This document shows, piece by piece, positions 23,079 to 35,515 of a stretch of 64,000 bases of DNA. The stretch comes from Carposina sasakii (Eukaryota > Arthropoda > Insecta > Lepidoptera > Carposinidae). The stretch lies in NCBI GenBank assembly GCA_014607495.2, contig CP053161.1, positions 9,433,115 to 9,497,114 on the forward strand, in the 5' to 3' direction. The stretch's first letter is position 1. Every line of letters begins with the position of its first letter. The position numbers and the translations under genes are program-made. The notes beneath the pieces were generated by a model that was not told where the DNA came from, did not search any database, and worked only from the letters and a program-made list of their open reading frames with translations.

Positions 23079-25255
23079 ATATAATTATTATCTATAGGTA
23101 GGTGTACATTTTAAGTTTGGGATCTCCATAAAAAGTACATTTACGAATATGGTAACTTGGTGGGATAGAAAAAAAAGAAAATTCAGTTTTCAAACCTGTT
23201 ACAATCTCCGATACCGCTAAAAAGGATTGTTCACGGCTAAAGCCTACTTACGAAGGCATGAGTTCTTGAGCCTACTGTAGTTAAAGTCTTTGAAATTCAG
23301 CTATGTTATCATACGTTTTTTCCTTATTTTCTCATTTGCCTTATAGATCTATTTGCATTTGAGGATTTGAACGAATTCTTTTATCTTCATTTGTAGACGC
23401 AATACAAGGATAATAGGTAGGTATAAAAATTACTTGATTTTAAAATACTTACAGGAAAATCAATAACTTTCATAATCGCTTTATGCCATTTGGTCATTAC
23501 TTATAAAATAATTACTTATCATTATAATTGATTGTGAGCAGTATGTATGTAGGTACCTAATCAATTGTGAGTAGATACATGGTGGATACCTACGTACTTT
23601 AAATTTTATTTAAGCATTTTAAATTAATCATACCAATTTAGTTCACGTCTACCCATATATTCGTACATGAAATTATTGCTAGGATAAAAACGGTAGGATT
23701 TTTTATAAGTATCGAAATTTTTTTGCTATGATCATGTCACATTAAACTGATCGCGATATTAATAAACCGCGCACGGGACCCTATCAAATAAGCACCCACT
23801 TCAAATACACGACTCTACCCGTAAAAGTGGCCATCCCTTCCCGTCATCAAAGTAAAAACGTTTTTAGAGTAAAATAAAAGGGCTGGGTCATTGCCCTGTA
23901 TACATCAAAAGCAGTTACGTTTATGTCTCCACACTTTGCAGTATGTCGGTCCGTGTGTAGATCTTTTCACTCGCACAATTAGACCTCGTCTGGTTTTGAC
24001 ATAGTCCCGTACTATTTGTGCAGATGCCTAATAAAATAATGCCTTTATATCCCCTTATTTTCGATGCTGGGAGTCGGTGTATTCGTAAGAGGTAGGTAAT
24101 CCTGTAGGTTTACGAGCGGACTCAGTGTGCTTAGTAATAGAGGTAGGTAATTCTATTGGTTTACGCAATCTACTGATGGTGTGGTTGTCAAATGCAAATG
24201 CATGTTTTCCCTATGTTTAAAATGTGCCGATCTTTCAATAGTCAACGTATGTAGATATACGAGTATCTTTAATCTTTTTCGGGAATATTGTAGCCTATGT
24301 ACCTACATATTGTAGTGAAAGTCCCGTCAAAATTCCGACACAGGCAAAAATTATTAAAAAAACGTTTTGGTATATACATATACCGATATACCGCGTGTCA
24401 TCCATAGGCATTTAGTGAAATGCGGTTATTTTAATATTACAGTCGCTCCAGTTTTATTTATCTGTATGCACAGATAAGTTCTGGGAGAATTATTCACTTT
24501 TGATTCGAGTTACACACAAATGGTAGGGCCCACGTTTCCTGGGGTGAAGTATCTTGCGATGGCTTATTGTAGGCTCCCGCATTACAGCTTTAGGGATTTA
24601 CATGTAATGTACAGGAGGTTTTCTTTTATTATCATTAATATCTTCCCTAATTTTATAAAGCTTGTTTTGATTATATTTTAAAGGAATACCAAATCATCTA
24701 TTACCATGTAACAGCTATATTAAACTATTTCTATATCTCAATAATCTTTTATGTACAGTAATCAATTTTAATCGATTTAGAAGTAGCTTCAAAAATCAAT
24801 TCAGAAGCAAAATATTCCTTTGTGTAATAATTGTATTTAAACACCGAGGTGAAATATTAAAATCATATTAAAATTGGTTAGAAAAGGACGCTTTCACCAA
24901 GAATTATATATATATTTCTATATATATAAATATAGAAAAATCTATGGAAATAATTCATAGGATCTACTAAATAAATAAATACACCTATACGTACTGGATA
25001 CATTTATCGGTAAGCTAAATTCAAATCTATGCGTATTTAATTGAATGTAAGAATAATGATTTTGTTTATCATTAAAACATAATGTTTAATAACGCCTGCC
25101 CAAGCATAAAGTTATTTTTAATTTAATTTGGTGCTCAAAGATTTTCTTACGCGAGAGAATACAAAATAATCAAACTTCCTAACTTAATTTTGAAGGGTCA
25201 CGTTATTTTATTTGCGGATACCATCTAAGAACTCCCCCCAGTTTATAGATTTATA
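23079..25255. other. AT-rich intergenic DNA, nothing recognised
   Basis: No supported exon or RNA gene. A short (TA)n-rich palindrome lies at about 24903-24940. Confidence 0.4.
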
Positions 25256-25366
25256 TAATAAAATTATTAATAAAGAAATGGAAAAAATTCCTCACCCGGG
25301 TGCGAATCGAACCCACGACCTCTGTATTCCGCGTGTCAGCGCTCTCACCACTGAGCCACCGGGTCA
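25256..25366 (-). mobile_element. tRNA-derived SINE, copy 2 (most complete head)
   Basis: Same family as 693-790, but this copy keeps the acceptor-like start ACCCGGTGGCTCAGTGGTGA. The A-box (GGCTCAGTGGTGAGAGC), B-box (GGTTCGATTCGCAC) and AT-rich tail are all present. It confirms that the family derives from a tRNA ending in an acceptor stem with CCCGGGT. Confidence 0.8.
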
Positions 25367-25576
25367 ATTACTCGGATGACGAATTTTACCATCTCTTTTC
25401 TAAATTACATATTGGCAACGTTATTTTTCATCCCGATAGCTATACACTAGCCAAATCTCGGCAAACAAAGCTGAATCCCTCAGCACAATGTTTAAAGATG
25501 AAACGATCAACCATATCCTAACGGATTATATTAATAGAGAAGTGTTTTTATAAATTTATCTTAGTCAAGATATTAT

Positions 25577-25658
25577 ATATTATAAAATTATTAATAAAGA
25601 AATGGAAAAAATTCCTCACCCGGGTGGGAATCGAACCCACGACCTCTGCATTCCGCTT
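25577..25658 (-). mobile_element. tRNA-derived SINE, copy 3 (head truncated)
   Basis: It keeps the tail and the B-box half of the head, then stops after CTCTGCATTCCG. It lies 0.2 kb from copy 2 in the same orientation, but is not a tandem duplicate of it because the flanks differ. Confidence 0.7.
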
Positions 25659-25659
25659 T

Positions 25660-28194
25660 ATTCTGATTATTTATTTTATTGATTGATTATTTATTCTATC
25701 CCGCGACCTCAAGATAAAACAAGGTAGTCACTCTTGTTCGCTTACGTGGTACATTCCAATTGATTAAGTACAATATATGGGGACTATCCAAGTTATGTGA
25801 GGTAGATTGTATAGGTAGTTAGGAAAATGAGGTTAATTACATTGTGTACTTGTCAAAGTATGCCGACTACTCTTCCCTTTATTCGCAGTTTCCCAATCAT
25901 CATAGTATTGCGAAGAAATTAGTCACACTTTTGTACAGAAACACTATTTTAGGAAGCACTGCAAATCTGCTTAACGTTGTGTAGTTGAAGTCTACTGCCA
26001 TTCCAGAAGGTGCCTCTTGTCGTTGCGCCATCGTCTCCTCGGCCTACCTGAATAATATCAAAAACCTATTAATCAGAACAATTTTAAACTAAGATGAAAG
26101 TTTGCGTGATATATACTCGAAAATATAAAACTGCATCTTACCCCAATTAATTCTAATAGAGAAAGTTTAAAAAATTCTACCATTAAAAAACACAATTTCA
26201 TTCTCTCTTTAGATCCTCCGTGTAATCCCCTTATTTGTTGTTATGAAATGTATGACAGGCAGGGGACAGCACAGGGGACATGAAAAATTTAATGAAAAAG
26301 CCTAATAACCCGCCGCGTAATCTCCCTTTTTAGCAAGAATAAAATATCTGAGTGCCAACCTTTTTAAAAGAAAAAATAAAAGAAGCTTAACTTAATAGAT
26401 AGCTGGGACTTAAATATTTATAAAAGACTCGTAATAATCTTAACGTGGCACAACTCTATTTGGTATATTTGACCAGCTTTAACTTACCTAAGTATTTATT
26501 ATAAATAGGTATAATTAAGAAAATGAAAAAAAAATCACCCGAGTGAGATTTGATTTACATTTTCTTGATAATACAATTTTGTATGAAAAAAATCAAATTA
26601 ATATGTAGCATAGTTTCCAAAATAAATCGATTTAAATTGAAAATTTGACCCAACTTTGGGATGAATTTCTATTGAGAAAATATTTGAATTTCATGTTTTC
26701 GCTTAATTCAGTTTCTTGCAAATATAATGTAAGTAATATCTATATTTTAAAAATCAAATAATTTGTGCCTTTCTATTAAGTGTAAAAATGAAATCGAAAA
26801 TCAACAATTTACCTTGGTGTGCTAATACACCCCAGTTTGTCAAAACTTTTGAACTCACATTACACACCCTAAACTATACGTTGGGGCAACACATCTTAAA
26901 ATTACGAAAACGGTAATATTAATGGGTGCATCCTACTTATATGATGATTGATGACTTTTATTCCTGAAAATGTTTGCCAGCAAAAAAATTATACATCAGC
27001 CATATTCAAAAGGTTTGCTTTGCAATGCTTCACCATCATCAGATCTATCCATGTGGATAGATGTACGACGTAACCAAACTTTTCACATTTATTTCCAAAC
27101 ATCTTTTTCCTACAACAAAAATAGTTTTGCAAAACTAACTGCATGGGGACAGAAAACCCATTTCTATTTCCACAAAAGGCCGTGCATGTAAAGTCGAAAG
27201 TCGTATTACAGTCCGAATCCTATTATGTCAATATCCCCCGCAAAATATAAATAAAAAACCACTCGCGGAATTGAATGCTGCACTCTATAGATAAGTATTC
27301 GTTTTAATTCCGACCACATGTAGAATGTTTTGCTAAAGGCTCGAGTACACTTGCGACAAGAGTTATTGAAGTATTGCTATAGCAGCTTGTGAAACCATGT
27401 ATTCATTGTAGAGCTACATTATTTTGCAATTGTTGCTCTTTTAGTTACATGTTAGGTACTTAATGTTCTATTTTCATAATGTTTTGATGTCATTGTGTTT
27501 TAAACGTTAAAAGGCAGCAGTTTATAATTACTCACAAACTTCCTTGTAAATATAGATGTTACTACTAATTAACTGCGTGTAAAGTTACACACCCTTTAGA
27601 CACGATTATTGATAGCAATGTCTGTCAAATTAATGCTCAAGCTTATTCGTTATTAGAAAATATTTCTAGTACTTTTTTATTAGTAATGCCCCGAGTCTAC
27701 AACTTAACTCATATATCTTTACAGTTATATGCAGGTTAGACAGGGTAGGTATATGGTGGCAGGTATACGAATTCCGCATCTGCGTCTGCTACCGATTCAT
27801 CAATCTATTCACCCAGCCAAAGACGACCAAACGACGACGGACGGACGAACCCGCCTATGTATAAAGAAGAGACTCGTGCCCGTAAGCTAAATATCTAGTA
27901 CGTCTACCTAAAAAGTATCACGGTAATAGGTACTTAGTTCTGTCTTATAGACCTATCGTTTTGTCGAAAAATAGGTAATCTCACTCATTTGTGCATTTCT
28001 CCTTGTCTCTAACGTGTACGGCTTTTCATACTTTTTGGCACTAGTATTTACGCAGCAACGGTTTTAAGTATCTCAGTTGGTTATTTTTGTATCTACCGAT
28101 GTGAAAAGGTAAGTACTTATGTATTAAATAATTTACTTTCATGACGACATAATCTTATTTTAAGACTAAACTAAACTGTGTATCACAAAAAACT
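25660..28194. other. AT-rich intergenic DNA, nothing recognised
   Basis: Only short open frames without recognisable domains. No repeat family member that I could match elsewhere in the window. Confidence 0.4.
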
Positions 28195-28197
28195 ACC

Positions 28198-28625
28198 TAT
28201 ACAGGGAGTAAACAGAAGGGAGCTATGACAATAGCTCACTATTAAAAACCTAATTAGAAGTTGGAAGCTCCAAAATCACATGTATACTTTTCTAATTAGT
28301 ATAAAGAATTCGTACGAGGCGATTAAGGGTTTCCGGGAGGTGGGCAGCAGCGCCTCCCGTGTTGACAACATAGTCCAAAATACAAACTGCGGTCACCAAC
28401 CCGCCTGCCCAGCGTGGTGACTATGGGCAAATACCCCCATGGCAGTCTTGCGGCGTGCCCTGGGGGAGGCCTATGTCCAGCAGTGGACTGCAATAGGCTG
28501 ATGATGATGATAAAGAATTCATAAATAACTCGGGATTAGTCTTATATACGTCAGTAGGTACAGTATATAGTAGGTAGTTCTCTATAGTGGGCTACTTACA
28601 GAGCATTTCACTTAGCATACCCCTA
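28198..28625. mobile_element. MITE split by a SINE insertion
   Basis: The left half (28198-28300) and right half (about 28555-28625) align to the two halves of the intact MITE at 35516-35775. Shared features are the CTATACAGG start, AATAGC.CACTAT, and on the right GGTTCTCTATAGTGGGCTA-like sequence with CTTAGCATACCC. The SINE at 28312-28509 sits between them. The right terminus is lost in later insertions. Confidence 0.6.
28312..28509 (+). mobile_element. RTE-tailed SINE, 5'-truncated
   Basis: It matches 15197-15451 from about its 60th base onward and ends GCTGATGATGATG. An exact 11-base duplication, ATAAAGAATTC, flanks it at 28301-28311 and 28510-28520, so both ends of the insertion are certain. 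Confidence 0.88.
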
Positions 28626-28640
28626 TTATAAATATACATA

Positions 28641-28769
28641 CTATATTATAAATTATTATTATAAATTATTATAAATATACATACCTCCTCTCCAACTTGT
28701 ATCTTAACGGAACTGTTATGTATTATGTTGGCTTACTAATTTAATAAATAAATATATAAATAAATACCC
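28641..28769 (+). mobile_element. Short retroelement 3' end with AATA-rich tail
   Basis: This segment ends TTTAATAAATAAATATATAA. It lies between two near-identical copies of ACCCCTATTATAAATAT(A/G)CATA (from about 28619 and from 28767), which look like a long target duplication. The body is too short to assign to a LINE clade. Confidence 0.45.
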
Positions 28770-28780
28770 CTATTATAAAT

Positions 28781-29911
28781 ATGCATACCCCTATTATACA
28801 AAAAACGGAAGAGTATAATCGGCCACTATGCCTAGCGTTCGTGGACTATGAGAAGGCCTTTGATTCGATCGAGACATGGGCAGTGCTGCAGTCTCTCCAG
28901 CGGTGCCATATTGACCATCGATATATCGAAGTGCTGAAGTGTTTACGCAGCAACGCCACCATGTCGGTACGAGTACAGGAGCGGAGCACTGAGCCGATTT
29001 CATTGCAGAGGGGAGTGAGACAAGGAGATGTTATTTCTCCGAAGCTCTTCACCAATGCAGTGGAAGACGCCTTTAAGCTTCTCGAATGGAAAGGAGTCGG
29101 CATCAATATCAATGGCGAATACATCACTCACCTTCGTTTCGCAGACGACATCGTGGTCATGGCAGAATCGCTGAAGGATCTAAGCACAATGCTTGATGGC
29201 CTCAATCGAGTCTACCAACAGGTGGGCCTGAAGATGAACATGGACATGACGAAGATCATGTCGAACGTCCATGTGCTGCCCACTCCTGTACTGGTTGGGA
29301 GCTCGATGCTCGAAGTTGTTGACGAGTATGTTTACCTGGAACAGACGGTCAAACTAGGTAGGTCCAACTTTGAGAAGGAGGTAAATCGGCGAATCCAACT
29401 CAGCTGGGCAGCGTTTGGGAAACTACGAAGCTTATTTGTTTCCAAGATACCCCAGTCCTTAAAGACGAAGGTATTCAACCAGTGCGTGCTGCTGGTGATG
29501 ACCTACGGTGCCGAGACGTGGTCTCTAACTATGTGCCTCATAAAAAAGCTCAGGATCGCACAGCGAGCGATGGAGAGAGCTATGCTTGGGATCTCTCTGC
29601 GTGATCGAATCAGAAATGAGGAGATCCGCAGACGTACAAAGATCACCGACATAGCTCAACGGTCCAGCAAGCTGAAGTGGCAATGGGCAGGGCACATAGC
29701 TCGAAGAACTGATGGCCGATGGAGTCGGAAAGTTCTAGAGTGGATACCACGTATCGGCAAGCGCATCGTGGAAAGGCCACCCGCGAGGTGGACGGATGAC
29801 CTGGCCAAGGTTGCGGGCGTCGGTTGGATGCAGGCTGCTTCCGACCGGTCGGAGTGGAGGTTGTTGGGGGAGGCCTATGTCCAACAGTGGACTTCTCAGG
29901 GCTGTAAATGA
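28781..29911 (+). CDS. RTE reverse transcriptase C-terminal fragment
   Basis: An open frame of 376 codons encodes the reverse transcriptase from motif A onward: FVDYEKAFD at about 20-28, a GVRQGDVISPKLF stretch at 78-90, and the catalytic FADD at 120-123. The C-terminal region ends in a RPPARWTDDL block and EAYVQQWTSQGCK, typical of RTE ORFs. The annotated start is simply the first ATG in the truncated copy, and its first few residues come from flanking DNA. There are no internal stops over 1.1 kb, so the copy is fairly young, but it lacks the endonuclease and cannot move by itself. Confidence 0.85.
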   Translation: MHTPIIQKTEEYNRPLCLAFVDYEKAFDSIETWAVLQSLQRCHIDHRYIEVLKCLRSNATMSVRVQERSTEPISLQRGVRQGDVISPKLFTNAVEDAFKLLEWKGVGININGEYITHLRFADDIVVMAESLKDLSTMLDGLNRVYQQVGLKMNMDMTKIMSNVHVLPTPVLVGSSMLEVVDEYVYLEQTVKLGRSNFEKEVNRRIQLSWAAFGKLRSLFVSKIPQSLKTKVFNQCVLLVMTYGAETWSLTMCLIKKLRIAQRAMERAMLGISLRDRIRNEEIRRRTKITDIAQRSSKLKWQWAGHIARRTDGRWSRKVLEWIPRIGKRIVERPPARWTDDLAKVAGVGWMQAASDRSEWRLLGEAYVQQWTSQGCK

Positions 29912-29929
29912 TGATGATGATTATAAATA
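28785..29929 (+). mobile_element. RTE-clade LINE, 5'-truncated
   Basis: The element consists of the last third of an RTE ORF followed at once by an ATGATGATGATGA tail, the 3' simple repeat typical of insect RTE LINEs. The endonuclease and the first part of reverse transcriptase are missing. 5' truncation is the normal result of target-primed reverse transcription. The AT-rich flanks hinder recognition of the target duplication; ATTATAAATAT occurs on both sides but is also repeated locally. Confidence 0.85.
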
Positions 29930-30888
29930 TAGTATAGTATAGTACAGTATATTATAAAGCATGTATAATATAAATATACTTGATATAGATAGGTATAGGT
30001 TCTTCAAAACCATAAAGTAAAGCACGCGTTCAACTTATCTAGCAATTAAAACTATTTCAAAGAGTCAGCGAGAAAAGTTGTTTATTTATCACAAATTACT
30101 TCTAGAATGGGTTCTGTTTCCACAGTAAATTCCAACTCACCTGTTTTGTGTATTTTCAACTTGTATGTAAACAAACTGTAGTAGAGTACATTATTAAATA
30201 TCTAGTTTGCAATAAAAGTTTTAACGTGCGACGTTCTTTGTGCTTCAGGTGAGGTACAGATATAGAAATTATTAGACGCTGGTAATAAAGCTAGTGTAAC
30301 AACTAAACTTGCGCATTTTATGTTGCATATTACTATAAGCGCAATTAAGTGATAAGAAGCTGTCCCATGTGCAATTGTTTATGAAAATACGAGTACTATT
30401 CCTAATCCACACAATACAATACAATTTGATGTATGTTACCAAGGGCATAGACTGAGACCCGATTAAACTTATTCCCCTGGCCTTGGTTAGCAGTTTAGTA
30501 GTTTAAAAGGTATCTATTTGAACCTAGATCTTCGGAAACAGACTATTACATGCACCTTGTGTTGAAGCAAAAGATACAATTCGATTTTTTTCTAAAGTGC
30601 ATTGTTTCTAACGAGCTTTTGTGTTATTTTTATTTCAGAAGGTATTTGAAACACTTCGATATAAGGCATTCTTTAGTTCCATATCTCGAAAATGTGAGGG
30701 AATTAACATCTGTCCACACATTTTGAAATTGGTAATTATTTTAGGGAAAGAAACTTGTATGATTCAGCTCCGTCTTTACTATGTTCAAATTTTATGTGGA
30801 AGGAAAGTAGTATTCAACGAGTACTTACATAAATTTTACTCATTACAGATTCACTTCTTATTATAACCTAAACTATGCTAAAACACAT
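29930..30888. other. AT-rich intergenic DNA, nothing recognised
   Basis: No supported gene. The 81-codon open frame at 30621-30866 has no recognisable domain. Confidence 0.4.
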
Positions 30889-31050
30889 GCATACATACAC
30901 ATTTCTGTGTACCCGAAATGAGATCGTAGAAGTTGCTAGATTATCGCCTGAGAGAATGCCCGAGTTCCTTAGTCGACTCTGCGACATGCTACGGATGCAG
31001 CTAATGTATTCTAGTGAAGCCCAGCGTCAGCACAGGAGACTGTGCTGCTA
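30889..31050 (+). repeat. Dispersed repeat (CGCCTGAGAGAATGCC family), copy 1
   Basis: It shares ordered blocks with 36690-36950 and 48770-48970: a TGTGTACCCGAAATG-type start, CCTGAGAGAATGCC, TTCCTTAGTCGACTC and GATGCAGCTAATGTATTCT, then a CAGCACAGG block. Three separate copies make it a genuine interspersed family; its class is not clear. Confidence 0.6.
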
Positions 31051-31624
31051 AAATCTGTAATTAAAATAACATATCCGTTACAAGTCTCTCTAATCCCGCC
31101 TAAAACTAGCTTTTATCCAACAATTGCGATGCTGTTGCACTAATAGAATTGCCTCGAAATGGATCCAATTAAATAAATGCGCTCCGGCTAGTTACGCTGA
31201 GCCCAACGAATGGCCTATAAAATTGCTGCCGTTTAGTGTTTACTTTAATCAAGGATAGAGGGCGCTAGTTTCCAAAGATCAGGATAACACAGGGTAATCA
31301 CGAAGTGGAATTTCCCGATAGTAAAGGTATACTCTGGCAATGAGGTATACTCTCCCAGTTTCGCAATGGTTGTTTAAATTATTGTAACTAGGTTCACTAC
31401 ATAAGATTCTTTGACTGAGTTTGAAGTTGCTTTAAATAACATTTTTTTCTGTTGAAATTGTTTATATGCCTACAATAAATAACGAAGAAACCGACTTTTT
31501 TCTTTGGTTCCAAAAAAATCATGCGTAAATGTTTAGGCATAGGTATACGTTTTTGCTGGAGTGAAATTTTCAGTTATTTTTGAGGTGTTTCTCGGCGATT
31601 CAACTCATTCAACCTCATTCTTTT

Positions 31625-32521
31625 TAGGGTTCCGTACCTCAAAAGGAAAAAACGGAACCCTTATAGGATCACTTTGTTGTCCGTCTGTCCGTCCGTCCGT
31701 CTGTCAAGACCCTTTTTCTCAGGAACGCGTGGAGATATGAAGCTGAAATTTATATCAATTACTCAGGTCTACTGTCCCTTGAAGCTGTAAAAAAATCAAA
31801 CTTCTAAGCCAACGCAATCAAAAGATACAGCCGTTTATGCCGCAAATTTTCGACACTTGCAAGGGAATCAAAACCTACAGGGTGCTTCCCGTGAACTCAG
31901 AATCTTGAAATTTGGTACGAAGCAACGTCTTATAGCATAGATAAAGGAAAAATTACGAAAACCATAAATTTTTAGTTACATCACATAATATATATTTTTT
32001 TAATAATTTTAAACTTACTACCCATTTCCTCATAAACGCGTAGAGGTATTAAATTGAAATTCATACCAAATACTCAGGTCTATAATACCTTTAAGCTGTA
32101 GCAAAATCAAACTTCTATGTCAACGCAATCAAAAGAAACAGCAATTTAAGCTGCATATTTTGAAACTCGCAAGTACTCGCAAGGGAATCAAAACCTAAAG
32201 GGTACTTCCAGTCGACCTAGAATCTTGAAATTTGGCATGAAGCAACGTTTTATAGCACACATAAAGGAAAAATTCCGAAAACCTTAAATTTTTAGTTACA
32301 TTACAAAATATATATTTTTTAATAAATATAAACTTATTACTTTTTTTCTCATGAACGCGTAGAGCTATCAAGTTGAAATTCATATCAAATACTTAGATCT
32401 AATTGCCTTTAACCCATACCATAGTTATGACTCGATTGTCGTAATGAACGAACTTTGTAAACCTTGCAGGTTTGTACGGAACCCTCGGTGCGCGAGTCCG
32501 ACTCGCACTTGGCCGGTTTTT
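31625..32521 (-). repeat. Dispersed element with 313-bp internal repeats
   Basis: On the minus strand it starts AAACCGGCCAAGTGCGAGTC, followed by GGACTCGCGCACCGAGGG and a TTCCG motif, and it ends at GGGTTCCGT near 31625. This start is widespread in lepidopteran DNA. Inside, a unit of about 313-318 bases is repeated just over two times; units begin near 31715, 32027 and 32345 on the plus strand and share CGCGTAGAG, CCAACGCAATCAAAAGA-like and TCTTGAAATTTGG blocks. No coding frame is retained. Confidence 0.7.
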
Positions 32522-33867
32522 TTACATGATTAGGACTCAATATTACTTTTACTTAAAAACCGTTTCATTTTGGCGTCGCCATGCCAGGTCTTTGGTAGAA
32601 ATTGACACAGGCAAAATACGCAGGTATCTTTTTTACTAAAGTGTGACGCCTACGCGTACCTACGGTTATAGCTAAAAATCGAATCTGATTCTTGGGAACC
32701 AACAATCCTTATACGCTACAAACTTAAAGATGATTTATTGAAAAAACAATCTCGCCATCTTATTAAGAAGAAGCAGTCTGCTAACTTATTGTCATCTAAG
32801 TTGTGTGAAGAGAATGGAAGAATCTAGTGCCAGTGGTGTCATAGTAGAATATGAGAAGTAGGTCTTAACAGCACAGAGAATGCCCGTAATGCGGAAAAAG
32901 TTTTAAATTTCATTTTTTCAGAACCATTCAATATATACGACACTCCATCTATCACATCCAAGAATTCTCATTCAAATTATATTGTGATTTTTTTATATTT
33001 TTCGTCGGTTTTCTAATATTTTGTATTTATTATTTAATTTATGCACGTATTAATTACTAACCAGAAAGACTGTACAAATATATCTCAGATGCAACATTAT
33101 GAAGCACTTGTGAGGAGTGGGGACAGAACGCCACCCTGCGGGACGCTGGCAATAACATCCTGCCAGTCTGAAAAGACATTATCATATCATAAAGACATTA
33201 TGCAATTGTTGAAATGAACAAAACAGCTAAGAATTTATAAAGATGTTCTTTATTATTATGCGACAAAGGCGACAACTGCTCGGGAAATCCGAAAGAATTA
33301 TTCCAGACACTGGAAACTAAATTGCACTCATCGGCCAAACAAAAAAACTTCGATCAGGGCGAGGTGTCCCCTTAATGCGGAAGGGGGCAAACGATGTCTC
33401 TAATGAGTATCCTTTTTCTCTAAGCCGGGCTGGGGCAGACTTTATGAATCATTTTTAAATGGGTGTTGTTTGGGCAAAATGTCGTAGTATAATAATAATT
33501 GTTTTTATTTTAGACCAAACTTACGCTAGTCCATATTGAGTTAGTATAAATCAAAAAACCTTATGGATAAACTAAGTATAGTAATTTAGTATATTGAACA
33601 TTTTCACAACAAATGGTATATTGTAAGTTGGATTTATAAGTGCGAGTAACATGAGCCTTTTTTGAACCAATAGGATCTAGTTGCTAATTAAGTAGTCGCG
33701 AGCTGGAAAAGAAAGTGATTTCTGTAGGTTATATCTGGGTAGGTTATATTCCTGAGATACAAAATTTAATTGGATCCGTAGTTAATCTCTATGGTATGTA
33801 CCTACCTACTTTAGGAGATCATAATGAGTTTCACTACTTTTGTTTTAGAGAGCGACTAAGAAATAAT
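32522..33867. other. Intergenic DNA, nothing recognised
   Basis: No supported gene or matched repeat. The short open frames have no recognisable domains. Confidence 0.4.
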
Positions 33868-34110
33868 AATACATATAATCACGCCTTTATCTGTAGGCAG
33901 AGCACCAAGGGCCAATAGAACCACATGGTGCCCACTTCTGACCAATTTTGAGGGTATAGTTGAGATGTACAAGTTCGGTTAGTAGTGACAGGTGGTCAGC
34001 ACATCGCATACAAAACACCAAACCCCTCTTGTCCCTCTACTGACTTGTACAGTATTCCCGGGAAGAGAAGCAGCTGTAGTATTATACTTTTTTTTCACTC
34101 ACAGAGCAGC
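33868..34110 (-). repeat. ATGTATG-tailed dispersed repeat, inverted copy
   Basis: Reverse-complement match to 22845-23078 over nearly its full length, including CGCCTTTATCTGTAGGCAG, CCACATGGTGCC and CTCTACTGACTTGTACAGTA. Confidence 0.65.
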
Positions 34111-34700
34111 ATAGAAGAAATAATAATACCTAGTCGAAAATCCAGACAACTCTAAAAATAGGGCTAGCCGCTAGAGTATTCCTTCCCTATCATTATTCCC
34201 TCCTCCCCTTACCAGGCGTATCCAGGCCATCAATGACAAAAAAGGTTTTCAATTAAGAAAACACAATCTAAAATCTACTAAAAGTAGAGATGCAATTCCC
34301 AAACGAAAAATGAACCTTCAATATTGAGCCAGCTACATGCACCTACCGAATTTTCATTAATCTCCTAGAAAACGAGAAAAAAACATTAGGATTTACTATG
34401 CTAATGTATTCATAGGGTTCGGGATGCGCCAATCCAGATATATCCGGTTCGGGTGGACCTCAAAATTAAGGGATCTTATCAGTGGGCAAGGATTTATTGC
34501 AGACCCGGCTAGTGATGCATTAATATCTTAATTACTTTACAGTAAGGTACGGCTGTAGGGATATCCGTGGTTAGGCGGGATTGAATGTGGCGTATCTAGT
34601 GATTTATGGCGGTTGACTCTTGGCTGGGTTTGTATCTTGAAGGATAGATAGAGGAGGCGTTATAATAACATTATTCGTGTGGTGTAGTGTCGTGTCTTTA

Positions 34701-34805
34701 GGGTCAAGACACACTGTTAATACCCGACGCGACAACACGTCGAAAATGTATGGCGAGTGAAGATCGCGTGTCGTCACGTCGGGTGTTAACAGGGTGTCTT
34801 GACCC
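34701..34805. mobile_element. Small Harbinger-type MITE, 105 bp
   Basis: It begins GGGTCAAGACAC and ends with the complement GTGTCTTGACCC. The arms continue through GTTAATACCCGACG and its counterpart, so almost the whole element folds back. Flanking TTA at 34698-34700 and 34806-34808 is the three-base duplication expected for PIF/Harbinger elements. Confidence 0.72.
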
Positions 34806-35515
34806 TTATTCATTATTTTACTCAATTTTCAATTTTTTACTCATTTAACATATTTTCCAAAGAAAACACAAAGATAGTGTACAGAGGCGAGGTCTAACAG
34901 ATATTTCTTTTGGCATTACACCTTTGCCATGGAGATAGAGGAAGGGTAGATGCTGGGAGGTCAATGTTCGCTTAGCTAGATACACTGCGTATTTATTCTA
35001 CATTAGTGATGGTGGTGGTGGTAATGTAGCCAATAGCCATCACAATTCTTCTTTATATCTGCTTCATGATTTTATAGTAGGTACCTATTTGATTTTATGT
35101 CGGTGCTTAAGATAATCTTATGGAATATTTAATATTTTAACGAGGTCTGCTTCCATATTATGTATTAATTATAGTAATATAAAGTTTTGCCATAACCCAA
35201 GAACACCACGCAATATCACAACAGAAAGTTCTTTATTTATTATACCTAAACAGTACTACAACTTTTGCTTATCAATTCTAAGCTCTGTTATTTTTCAGGG
35301 AGATATTAAAAAAATATCCGATATTCAACTTTTTCAGATCAAACGGATATAGTTACAATTTATATGCGAAATCAAATAAACGTAGCAAAACCGTTTTAGA
35401 CACATACCTAAAATCCTAGTTAATTAAATAACAAAGTAAATTTTTCGTTTGTTTGTTTGTTGTTACCCCTTCGCGCTTTATTTACCCAACCAATCTACTT
35501 GAAAATTTTCATATA

